Assembly: GCA_964482585.1 (NCBI GenBank)
Contig: CAYZYO010000132.1
Coordinates: 1-5,321 of the forward strand
Source: CAYZYO01 sp964482585
Lineage (GTDB): Bacteria; Bacillota; Syntrophomonadia; Syntrophomonadales; Syntrophomonadaceae
Direction: 5' to 3'
DNA: 5,321 nt
Program-made: the position numbers and the translations under genes
Part shown: in pieces, positions 1 through 5,268 of the stretch
How positions within the stretch are numbered: the stretch's first letter is position 1
How the letters are laid out: each line of letters begins with the position of its first letter
The notes under the pieces: model-generated
What the model was told of the DNA's origin: nothing
What the model saw: only the letters and a program-made list of their open reading frames with translations
The model's database searches: none

Positions 1-11
1 TTCCTGTATGA

Positions 12-440
12 TTGTGTTGTCACACTTTTTCATACGGGAGGAAAGGAAATGATTATGCAGTAATTCGAGAAAAGAAAACTAATAAAGAAAAGAAATTTAT
101 GCTTAATAATAATGTGAAGAAAGCATTAAAAGAATACATAGAACAGGGATGTATTTCTAATCCAGAAGATTATCTGTTTAAGTCTCGTAAAGGATCAGGG
201 CCTATTACTGGTGTGCAAGCATGGCAAATTTTAAATAAAGCAGCTAGTTCGGTAGGAATTAAGGAAAGAGTGGGGACTCATACGCTCCGTAAAACTTTCG
301 GATATCATGCTTATCAGCAGGGTATAGATATTACTTTATTGCAGAAGGTCTTTAACCATTCTACGCCATCAATCACTTTGCGGTATATCGGTATCACCCA
401 AGAAGATATTGACAATGTTTATGTGAATCTTAATTTGTAA
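12..440 (+). pseudogene. Tyrosine recombinase/phage integrase, C-terminal catalytic fragment
   Basis: This is the catalytic-domain remainder of a site-specific tyrosine recombinase, the enzyme class that integrates and excises mobile elements by DNA strand exchange. Visible family residues are the beta-hairpin Lys region (REKKTNKEKK), the HxLR box (THTLRKTFG), and the final His followed by the nucleophile Tyr (FNHSTPSITLRYIGI). The ending TQEDIDNVYVNLNL is typical of short Firmicutes integrases of roughly 180-190 residues. The first catalytic Arg (the TGLR box) and all sequence before it are missing. An in-frame TGA lies at 9-11, and the only start available is a TTG at 12 with no good ribosome binding site; integrase-like sequence becomes convincing only from about position 40. 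The fragment is therefore probably non-functional, although the deleted part could lie outside the window in another frame. Its TAA stop directly abuts a perfect inverted repeat. Confidence 0.85.
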
Positions 441-476
441 CACCACCTTAAAGCCTTGATGGGCTTTAAGGTGGTG
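441..476. repeat. Perfect 15-bp inverted repeat (hairpin) after the integrase stop
   Basis: The arms CACCACCTTAAAGCC (441-455) and GGCTTTAAGGTGGTG (462-476) match perfectly around a 6-base loop (TTGATG). The left arm starts at the first base after the integrase TAA. No T-run follows on either strand, so it is not a textbook intrinsic terminator, although the stem is strong enough to stop or protect an RNA 3' end. It lies exactly between the integrase fragment and the broken end of rhuM, so it could also be an element end or a junction-associated palindrome. Confidence 0.8.
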
Positions 477-489
477 GACAGACTGACCC

Positions 490-933
490 CCTAATGCGTT
501 CTAACAACTCATCAAAATAATCCTTGCCGAAAGATCTGCCACTTTTCAGCATATCATCGTTTAGTACAAAGCCTTATAAAATATATTCCTTCAATGTCTG
601 AGTCGCCCATATTCTAAATTGGGTAGCTTTTTTTGAGTTCACACGATAGCCCACTGCAATAATAGCATCCAGATTATAATAATTTGTATTATAGGTTTTA
701 CCGTCATCAGCAGTATGTGTAAATTTTGCACATACTGATTTCTTATTCAATTGGCCCTCAGTAAATACATTTTTCAAATGTTTCGTAATAACAGACCCGT
801 CAACATCAAACAGCTCTCCCATGTCTTTTGCGTCATCCCAAAATTTTCTTCAGCAAAAAAAAACATCAACTTTAATTTTGCCTTCGTCAGTTTGATAAAG
901 GATAATTTTGTTTTCTTTTGACATATTATCCAA
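490..933 (-). pseudogene. rhuM: RhuM-family protein, degraded N-terminal part
   Basis: RhuM is a family of about 330-340 residues named from Salmonella SPI-3; its biochemical role is not established. The start is probably TTG at 933-931: AAGGAGGA (948-941) sits 7 bases upstream, and the frame reads MDNMSKENKIILYQTDEGKI. The frame is lost at a T9 run (plus-strand A run 855-863), passes through AEENFGMTQKT in a second frame, and returns near 823-824 to MGELFDVDGSVITKHLKNVF and on to TQFRIWATQTLKEYIL. A TAA at 576-574 then replaces what looks like a Lys codon. The same frame continues beyond it as GFVLNDDMLKSGRSFGKDYF and DELLERIR down to about 490, where similarity stops. So there are two compensating one-base shifts, one nonsense codon and loss of more than half the C-terminal side. 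Identification is by recall of the family's characteristic N-terminal wording. The gene is almost certainly dead. Confidence 0.82.
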
Positions 934-940
934 CTTCGAG

Positions 941-948
941 TCCTCCTT
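941..948 (-). promoter_or_regulatory. Ribosome binding site of the rhuM remnant
   Basis: AAGGAGGA on the minus strand lies 7 bases before the TTG at 933. The ATG further in (924-922) would sit about 16 bases from the site, which is too far, so this site decides the TTG start. Its preservation suggests that the gene was disabled by coding mutations rather than by loss of its start region. Confidence 0.6.
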
Positions 949-974
949 GTATTGCTATTACTTCTCTTGGCTAC

Positions 975-1003
975 AATATTATTCGGACTTAACGTTTTAA
1001 CAA
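975..1003 (-). promoter_or_regulatory. Possible promoter upstream of rhuM
   Basis: On the minus strand TTGTTA (1003-998) and AATATT (980-975) are separated by exactly 17 bases. Each hexamer matches four of six bases of the sigma-A consensus. The spacing and the position, about 27 bases before the rhuM ribosome binding site, are right, but such matches are common in AT-rich DNA. Confidence 0.3.
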
Positions 1004-1082
1004 CCTCGTCCCCTGGACATCCAAACGATATATGGTATATCATTCTTCTCACACCACTATTATCCACCTGCCCGGCCGGAAC

Positions 1083-1190
1083 CTAAACTGCAGTATTATC
1101 TTGATTATCTATAACGGTACCCGATCCGCATCCTCCCAGCACCAGACTGAACATTAATAGTATGAATATAAAGAAATAAACCCCCTCCTT
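1083..1190 (-). pseudogene. Remnant of a small lipoprotein reading frame
   Basis: On the minus strand a frame reads VYFFIFILLMFSLVLGGCGS followed by GTVIDNQDNTAV and a TAG at 1085-1083. The hydrophobic run ending in LVLGGC is a good lipoprotein signal peptide with lipobox; the Cys codon is at 1130-1128. A strong purine-rich ribosome binding site (AAGGAGGGGG, 1190-1181) lies just before it. No ATG, GTG or TTG occurs at the right distance in this frame; the first ATG (1154-1152) falls inside the hydrophobic stretch. After the TAG the same frame stays open as VPAGQVDNSGVRRMIYH and runs to the rhuM start, so the TAG may be a CAG-to-TAG change in a longer gene. I do not recognise the protein. It may be a real decayed gene or a chance hydrophobic frame. 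Confidence 0.4.
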
Positions 1191-1218
1191 CTATAAATAC
1201 TGTTATTATACAGCGTTC

Positions 1219-1255
1219 AAAAATAATAGGGGTATAGATAGATTTACCTATTATT
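1219..1255 (-). terminator. Possible AT-rich terminator downstream of higBA
   Basis: The arms AATAATAGG and CCTATTATT (1222-1230 and 1247-1255) match perfectly around a 16-base loop. On the minus strand the stem ends in ATTATT followed by TTT. It lies about 120 bases past the stop of the higA-like gene and could end that operon. The stem is AT-rich and the loop long, so termination would be weak; an operator-like role is an alternative. Confidence 0.33.
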
Positions 1256-1373
1256 CACTAATGGTCTATCTCAAAATTTTTGCTCCTTAATTTCATTTAC
1301 AAACATACAAATTATTCAATAGTGTCTGCAGTCCAACCTAAGTATCAACGTCAGACCCGCCCCCACTCTACCC

Positions 1374-2465
1374 TTATTCATCAGCCCATTGGAATTTAAC
1401 TTTTAATTTATTTAGGTTTTGTGGGGGAATTACTTTTTCATGTTGAAGTCTTCCAACTACAATTCCCGGGGAAATTCCAAGAGATTTGGCAAAACCTTCG
1501 ACTTTTATTGCACTAAAATAGGGATTAGTTTTTTTGATAAATTCCTGGAGTGCTTCCTTAGGAACTAAAAATTCTGAAGCAAAAGTATTTGCTGCAGTCT
1601 CTTCCTTTACATGGTTTTGAGAAATTCCTTCCATGAAAATTTCTCTTTTTTTAGATTGTAAAATATGCCCGGCCTCATGAAAAAAAGTAAACCAAAAATG
1701 ATCATCGGTTTTGTACCGTAGACTCATTTGAATAAGTGCCTTATCTTTTGTTAACCAGCGTGCTACACCACTCACAGGACATTTGGGAAGCTCTTTTATA
1801 AAAACAACAGCTACCCCAGATTCTGCACACAGTTTTTGTATTTTAGACTCGAAAATTCCAGGATCTTCTATAGTTAAAAAACGTATTTGTTTTAGAGCTT
1901 TTGTGAACTCAGTTTTATCCCAAGGTCCACATTTAATTTTTTGCGCTTCTAATTCGCCTTTCCTTAACCAAGCGGTCAAAGCACCATAAGAAGTTTCAAA
2001 AGCTTCTGATTTGCGGAACGCTACTGCTATATTCCTCCATTTTTCTCTCCATGCTTCAATAGTTGCCACACCATGATATGATAATAATTCTTTAACATAT
2101 TCAACTTTATTAGAACACTCATTAATCCAACCATAACTTACCATTTGTTTTACTGGAAATATTTTTAGCCAATCTAAGCTATGTTCTAATTCAGTATTTT
2201 CTTTAATTCGTGCTAAAGCTTCTTGATAATTATATTCGAGCTTAAGCCAGAAACTAGCTGGTACCCCAAGAACTTTTTCTAATTGAAGTGCTGTCTCTGC
2301 AGTAATTGATATTTTTCCGTTAATTATGCCACTAATTGTTTTTTTAGGTCTACCGATACGTCGTACTAGTTCAGCCTGAGTAATATCTAATGATTCCATT
2401 ACTTCAAGAAGTGTTTCTCCAGGAGGTACTGCATAATCTGGCTTAAAAATATATTTATTTGCCAT
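1374..2465 (-). CDS. higA: HigA-type antitoxin with HTH and ImmA/IrrE zinc-peptidase domain
   Basis: This 363-residue protein has two recognisable parts. Residues ~14-75 form an XRE/HigA-type helix-turn-helix (VPPGETLLEVMESLDITQAE, then GRPKKTISGIINGK and LGVPASFWLKLE), the DNA-binding and antitoxin module of HigBA systems. Residues ~205-340 form an ImmA/IrrE (DUF955) metallopeptidase domain: HEAGH at 263-267 supplies two zinc-binding His and the catalytic Glu, and EETAANTFASEFLVP (288-302) supplies the third ligand region. Residues ~80-200 are a linker I cannot assign. Classical HigA is about 90-130 residues, so this is the long, peptidase-linked form. The ATG at 2465 overlaps the end of the toxin gene by 11 bp, which implies translational coupling; AGAGGTG (2482-2476) lies 10 bases upstream. 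Expected roles are to neutralise the upstream toxin and repress the operon. Cleavage of itself or of another regulator is an inference from ImmA/IrrE. All metal-site residues are present and the frame is intact. Confidence 0.9.
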   Translation of the reverse strand: MANKYIFKPDYAVPPGETLLEVMESLDITQAELVRRIGRPKKTISGIINGKISITAETALQLEKVLGVPASFWLKLEYNYQEALARIKENTELEHSLDWLKIFPVKQMVSYGWINECSNKVEYVKELLSYHGVATIEAWREKWRNIAVAFRKSEAFETSYGALTAWLRKGELEAQKIKCGPWDKTEFTKALKQIRFLTIEDPGIFESKIQKLCAESGVAVVFIKELPKCPVSGVARWLTKDKALIQMSLRYKTDDHFWFTFFHEAGHILQSKKREIFMEGISQNHVKEETAANTFASEFLVPKEALQEFIKKTNPYFSAIKVEGFAKSLGISPGIVVGRLQHEKVIPPQNLNKLKVKFQWADE

Positions 2466-2796
2466 GATAATTCACCACCTCTAATATAGTAATCTCAGTT
2501 ACTCTACTCTTATCTATACCACCGTCTTTTTTAATTGGTAATGGATCATTAGCAGGTCTAAAAACTAGACGCCACGGACCATAAAGATCAACAGCATATA
2601 GGTTCTTTCTATTTTCTGTTAATAAATGTAACCTTGTCGGTGGTAACCAATTTATTTGGGATAAGTGTTCAGCAGCATATAATTCTGCTAATCTTTGTCT
2701 TATTTTATTAGCTATTTTAGATCCCCATTTATTGTTCATTTTTTCTGCTGAATTAAATATTTTCTCATCTTTCTTACTTTTAAAGTATATCTCCAT
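2455..2796 (-). CDS. higB: HigB-like RelE/ParE-superfamily toxin
   Basis: This is a small basic protein (113 residues from the ATG at 2796) of the HigB/plasmid-maintenance killer family. Such proteins have a RelE-like fold and usually cut mRNA on the ribosome. Recognisable parts are WLPPTRLHLLTENRKNLYAV, DLYGPWRLVF, PANDPLPIKKDGGIDKSRVT and the ending EITILEVVNYHGK, which match the family layout in order and length. Starts at GTG 2805 and ATG 2802 are also in frame. I prefer ATG 2796 because AGGTGAT (2807-2801), a perfect part of the anti-16S complement, then sits just upstream instead of overlapping the start codons. The toxin gene precedes the antitoxin and overlaps it by 11 bp, the hallmark order of HigBA as opposed to RelBE. 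The gene is intact, and its presence implies that a working antitoxin is needed. Confidence 0.88.
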   Translation of the reverse strand: MEIYFKSKKDEKIFNSAEKMNNKWGSKIANKIRQRLAELYAAEHLSQINWLPPTRLHLLTENRKNLYAVDLYGPWRLVFRPANDPLPIKKDGGIDKSRVTEITILEVVNYHGK

Positions 2797-2800
2797 AATC

Positions 2801-2807
2801 ATCACCT
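2801..2807 (-). promoter_or_regulatory. Ribosome binding site of higB
   Basis: AGGTGAT on the minus strand matches the 3' part of the ideal Shine-Dalgarno sequence AAGGAGGTGATC. It overlaps the GTG (2805) and ATG (2802) candidates and so favours initiation at the ATG at 2796. Confidence 0.5.
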
Positions 2808-2821
2808 GTCAAGAAAAGTAG

Positions 2822-2838
2822 TAACGGTAAACGTTAAC
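2822..2838. promoter_or_regulatory. Candidate HigA operator upstream of higB
   Basis: TAACG (2822-2826) and CGTTA (2832-2836) form a perfect inverted repeat with a 5-base spacer. Overlapping it, GTAAACGTTAAC (2827-2838) is a 12-base near-palindrome with five of six base pairs. The site lies about 15-30 bases before the toxin ribosome binding site, where HigA-type antitoxins normally bind to repress their own operon. A TTGAAA lies upstream on the minus strand (2851-2846), but no convincing -10 pairs with it, so the exact promoter is undecided. Confidence 0.42.
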
Positions 2839-3285
2839 AAAAACTTTCAATTTGGTTTTAGATATAAAAAATAATATACTGAAAACTCCGTACAAACCAA
2901 CTTCAACATAATTTATGTAGCTAAAAATGCGGGTAAATAAATGCCTTAGATTTTATCTGAACATACACCTGGTAACATGATTTCCCCCGCTCGTTCCCGT
3001 TTTTTCATTTGTTTATCTCATTAAAATAAACATTAAATAAGTACTCACCATTTTGAGTGCTTCAAATTTCATATATTACTGTTAATCTGGACATTCTAAT
3101 CATGAGATTACTTTCTGAGTTTATCAGTTCAATCGCTGTACAATTTACCAGCCTAATGTTTACTTTTTTCCAAATATCAGGTTGCCAAGACCTTTTAGTT
3201 TTTTATTCATTATCTAGCATGATATTACCAGCAAGTTTTATTCTTTTTCGGTTACAGGTAAACCTGATTATAATTATGATATATA
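2839..3285. other. AT-rich spacer without a supported gene
   Basis: About 450 bases separate higBA from the dinG fragment. I see no gene with a start, ribosome binding site and recognisable product. Small palindromes are present: ACATAA-T-TTATGT (2906-2918), ACTCA/TGAGT (3043-3058) and CAGGT-AA-ACCTG (3255-3266). A plus-strand hydrophobic frame and a minus-strand frame with no start both cross 3060-3280; neither looks like a known protein. It could hold heavily eroded coding DNA or plain intergenic sequence. Confidence 0.5.
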
Positions 3286-3567
3286 TTAAAGCTTGGCCAA
3301 ATCTTTTAACCACACTCCTGGCGGCATTGCGTGTACAATAGCATCATGATACTTGGGATCCCACGCTCTACTATCCAATAAAGCAATAATTCCACTATCT
3401 TTTTCACGCCTGATAAGACGTCCGCTGCCCTGTCTTAAAACAGTTAACATTTCTGGTAATAGTACAGTCTGAAAAGGATCTTTTCTGTTCTTTTTGGCGT
3501 TTTCTACCATGCGGGTTACCACAGGATCGGAAGGTCCTAAATGCGGATCTAAGAATACAGTAAAGAA
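3286..3567 (-). pseudogene. dinG: DinG-type ATP-dependent helicase, C-terminal fragment
   Basis: The frame reads from about 3567 as FFTVFLDPHLGPSDPVVTRM, through LLPEMLTVLRQGSGRLIRRE, to GIIALLDSRAWDPKYHDAIV and the natural stop at 3286. The RQGSGRLIRR box followed by a Gly-rich strand and LDSR is helicase motif VI and the end of the XPD/DinG family, whose members are superfamily 2 DNA helicases of about 650-930 residues. Only the last ~93 codons remain, without the Walker, DEAH and most helicase motifs. A TAG at 3570-3568 closes the frame upstream, and similarity fades where the neighbouring lipoprotein sequence begins. A GTG at 3522 could start a shorter frame, but it has no functional meaning. 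The fragment overlaps the 3' end of the lipoprotein gene in another frame, a sign of a rearrangement junction. Confidence 0.85.
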
Positions 3568-4460
3568 CTATCCATGACTTCACACGGAACATCGAACAAG
3601 GATCTATATTTAACAGTTTCTAACGGATCAACAAAATACCAAGTTTCAAGATCACCCTTTGCATCTATAACTGTAAAGCAATTATACTCATACTTATCGT
3701 GGTAAATAAGAGTCATATTAAATACATCTTCAGCCTCCAAACTAGTTGTACCTAGATTTTTAAAAGTACCTTTTACATCAAGATATGTTTTATCCGATTC
3801 TTTAATTTGATAATAAGAATAATAACCCGATGGGTTGGTTGGTTTTACTTTATCTCTAAACGTTGCTGAATCTACTGTCATCTCAGCCACTGAATCTGAA
3901 TTAATCAATTCGCCGAATGCCAAGGGCTTATCGCTGACCTCAACTTGGATTGATGCTGTCCCTTTATTTCCTGAAGCATCAGTCAATACATATTTTACAA
4001 AATATGTTCCTTTTTCAGCAGTGTTTACCCCATTTTCGACTATGACGTTACTCAAGTTTAAAGCTTTATCAAAATTGTCTGATATTTTTATGTGCTGCAA
4101 CGGATCAAACTTATCATTTAGAAAAATTGTTGCTTTACCAGAAGTAGTTATTACAGGGGGAACACTATCCTTAACTGTATAAGTGAAAGTTTTTGTATAA
4201 GTCTTTTTAGTATTCTTATTGGTAATACTATATTCAACTGTATAATCACCCAATTTACTTGTATCGATTTGGTTGTTAACAACTTTGATTTCATATTTTT
4301 CTTCATTTTCGACCATAATTAGCTTAACTGGATCAATATTTTGATTACCGGCTTCAATAATTTTTTCTTTTTGGGTTACATTTACAGTTACGCAACCGGA
4401 CATAGAAAGTATCACTAATAACACAATAAATATGAGTACACTATTTTTAAATGTCTTCAT
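3549..4460 (-). CDS. Surface lipoprotein with two Ig-like (DUF5011-type) domains, probably 3'-truncated
   Basis: This is a 303-residue exported lipoprotein. Residues 1-22 are a signal peptide (KTFK, a hydrophobic run, then ILSMSGC) with the lipidated Cys at 23, so it should be anchored outside the cytoplasmic membrane. Residues ~30-98 and ~100-177 look like two Ig-like beta domains of the DUF5011/bacterial Ig type: the first has LGDYTVEYSITNKNTK, the second PPVIT followed by KGTYFVKYVLTDASGNKGTA. Residues ~190-303 form a further beta-rich domain (TYLDVKGTFKNLGTTSLEAE, TWYFVDPLETVKYRSLFDVP) resembling the DUF4352-like folds of Firmicutes lipoproteins. Such proteins have structural or binding roles at the surface; the specific function is unknown. 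AGGGGAG (4477-4471) lies 10 bases before the ATG. The end DVPCEVMDSSLLYS appears cut short by sequence belonging to the dinG fragment, so the last beta strands are probably lost and folding may be affected. Confidence 0.8.
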   Translation of the reverse strand: MKTFKNSVLIFIVLLVILSMSGCVTVNVTQKEKIIEAGNQNIDPVKLIMVENEEKYEIKVVNNQIDTSKLGDYTVEYSITNKNTKKTYTKTFTYTVKDSVPPVITTSGKATIFLNDKFDPLQHIKISDNFDKALNLSNVIVENGVNTAEKGTYFVKYVLTDASGNKGTASIQVEVSDKPLAFGELINSDSVAEMTVDSATFRDKVKPTNPSGYYSYYQIKESDKTYLDVKGTFKNLGTTSLEAEDVFNMTLIYHDKYEYNCFTVIDAKGDLETWYFVDPLETVKYRSLFDVPCEVMDSSLLYS

Positions 4461-4470
4461 TTATTCATCT

Positions 4471-4477
4471 CTCCCCT
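4471..4477 (-). promoter_or_regulatory. Ribosome binding site of the Ig-like lipoprotein gene
   Basis: AGGGGAG on the minus strand lies 10 bases before the ATG at 4460. A second ATG (4466-4464) lies closer, but its frame stops after three codons, so it cannot be the start. Confidence 0.5.
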
Positions 4478-4480
4478 CAT

Positions 4481-5010
4481 AAACTACTTTCCTTTCTTTG
4501 TTTTCACAGTATTCCGTTTTCATTAGTTTTATTTAAGTACAGTCCATATATTACTATAAATTGTCAAAGAGAATGGGACTATTGACATACAATCACTGTT
4601 CTTGTTAATTAGCTACATTGTTCATGGAATCCAGCAAGCCATAGATTTTTCTTAACCACCCCCACCCTTAATACCTTAAGTAATAATTATTTATTCTCAA
4701 TACTCATAACTCTCAACTCCCCCTAAATAGACATTAGAGGTACCAGTCCCGAAAAATACATCAAAATATACCCTTAGATTAATTATCCTTCACGATAACC
4801 ATAACTCATTATTCTACAGTAATTTTAAAATTTCCTTTAATATCCAGAAATTATGCTCTAGATAATAAAAAATTTATTGCTTTTTATGTCCAAAAGGCTC
4901 TAATAATATCGCAAGTAGATCCGTTTAACTCATGGCCACTTGCATAAAACCAGCAAATATTCGGAGAACAAAGATTATTTACTGAGTGAATTAAGAAATA
5001 ATAAATCCAA
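4481..5010. other. Noncoding stretch upstream of the lipoprotein gene
   Basis: About 530 AT-rich bases contain no supported gene. The part next to the lipoprotein should hold its promoter. Short minus-strand frames end as FFGTGTSNVYLGGVESYEY (stop near 4698) and LDIKGNFKITVE (stop near 4811); they read like protein ends but have no start or ribosome binding site, and I cannot place them in a family. They may be eroded gene pieces. Confidence 0.4.
4562..4587. promoter_or_regulatory. Inverted pair of TTGACA hexamers
   Basis: TGTCAA (4562-4567) and TTGACA (4582-4587) form a perfect inverted repeat in which each half is a consensus -35 element, pointing left and right respectively. The leftward copy is suitably placed to serve the lipoprotein gene but has no good -10 at 16-18 bases. 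The rightward copy is followed after 17 bases by TTAATT (4605-4610), a poor -10, and by no gene. It may be divergent promoters, an operator, or chance. Confidence 0.25.
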
Positions 5011-5011
5011 G

Positions 5012-5049
5012 CAAAAATAAATGGCTCCCATAAAAATCAGAAGCCATTT
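5012..5049 (-). terminator. Intrinsic terminator, minus strand
   Basis: Reading on the minus strand, AAATGGCTTCT (5049-5039) pairs with GGGAGCCATTT (5029-5019), giving eight Watson-Crick pairs extended by three pairs that include two G-U. The loop is 9 bases, and the tail ATTTTTG (5018-5012) is U-rich. This is a good Rho-independent terminator for transcription coming from the right. Confidence 0.65.
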
Positions 5050-5064
5050 CTTATACCGAGGATG

Positions 5065-5090
5065 AAACGAGCTTTCCTGCTCGTTTTATT
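5065..5090 (+). terminator. 8-bp hairpin with T-rich tail
   Basis: AAACGAGC (5065-5072) pairs perfectly with GCTCGTTT (5079-5086) around the loop TTTCCT. On the plus strand the tail is TATT after the T-rich stem end, so it could stop rightward transcription. On the minus strand it has no U-run and would be an internal hairpin of the candidate RNA, just ahead of the stronger terminator. Confidence 0.45.
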
Positions 5091-5240
5091 CACTTTCCAA
5101 TATTAAAGTATTTCTTTGGGTATTCGTGAACGGCGCATTTTGCAGGGCGACGAATTCCATGTAAAAATCATATATTGTGGAAGGTGTTAACTATACTGTC
5201 TTACTGTTGAGTTAACTGATCTTCAATCCCTTTCGCCTGT

Positions 5241-5268
5241 TTTATAAGTGTCCTTTTGATAAACTCAA
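5241..5268 (-). promoter_or_regulatory. Candidate sigma-A promoter, minus strand
   Basis: TTGAGT (5268-5263) and TATAAA (5246-5241) are separated by 16 bases. They match four and five of six consensus bases. Transcription would start near 5234 and run leftward into the structured region and terminator. Confidence 0.4.

Larger units (their letters stand above)
5012..5234 (-). ncRNA. Candidate structured RNA, about 220 nt
   Basis: On the minus strand a promoter-like pair (5268-5241), a structured interior and a strong intrinsic terminator (5049-5012) together outline a short transcript. Interior structure includes two GTTAAC copies able to pair (5211-5216 with 5186-5191), a 9-bp stem with one mismatch (5158-5150 with 5127-5119) enclosing a GC-richer segment with a GCA/TGC mini-hairpin, and a perfect 8-bp stem (5086-5079 with 5072-5065). 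No frame in it has a ribosome binding site. A 24-codon frame from the ATG at 5160 exists but lacks a Shine-Dalgarno sequence. It could instead be the leader or 3' end of a lost gene. I cannot match it to a known RNA family. Confidence 0.3.

Noticed and set aside
774..1067. Minus-strand 97-codon frame beginning with GTG at 1067
   Set aside because: Its C-terminal half is the out-of-frame middle of rhuM (AEENFGMTQKT) and its N-terminal half continues the lipoprotein remnant; it is a composite of two decayed genes, not one gene.
1783..1989. Plus-strand 68-codon frame
   Set aside because: It lies wholly antisense within the intact higA-like gene and has no recognisable motif.
3062..3240. Minus-strand open stretch (KTKRSWQPDIWKK and onward)
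   Set aside because: It has no start codon with a ribosome binding site, an in-frame stop near its beginning and no family I recognise; possibly eroded coding DNA but unsupported.
3057..3341. Plus-strand 94-codon hydrophobic frame
   Set aside because: There is no ribosome binding site, its end runs antisense over the dinG fragment, and the hydrophobicity is what T-rich DNA gives by chance.
3404..3592. Minus-strand 62-codon frame
   Set aside because: It is an out-of-frame shadow of the dinG fragment and the lipoprotein 3' end.
3835..4182. Plus-strand 115-codon frame
   Set aside because: It is antisense to the Ig-like lipoprotein gene, whose signal peptide, lipobox and domain pattern make the minus strand clearly the coding one.
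5086..5160. Minus-strand 24-codon frame (MEFVALQNAPFTNTQR...)
   Set aside because: No Shine-Dalgarno sequence precedes the ATG, and the same bases form stems of the candidate RNA; other frames read equally well, so coding is not supported.
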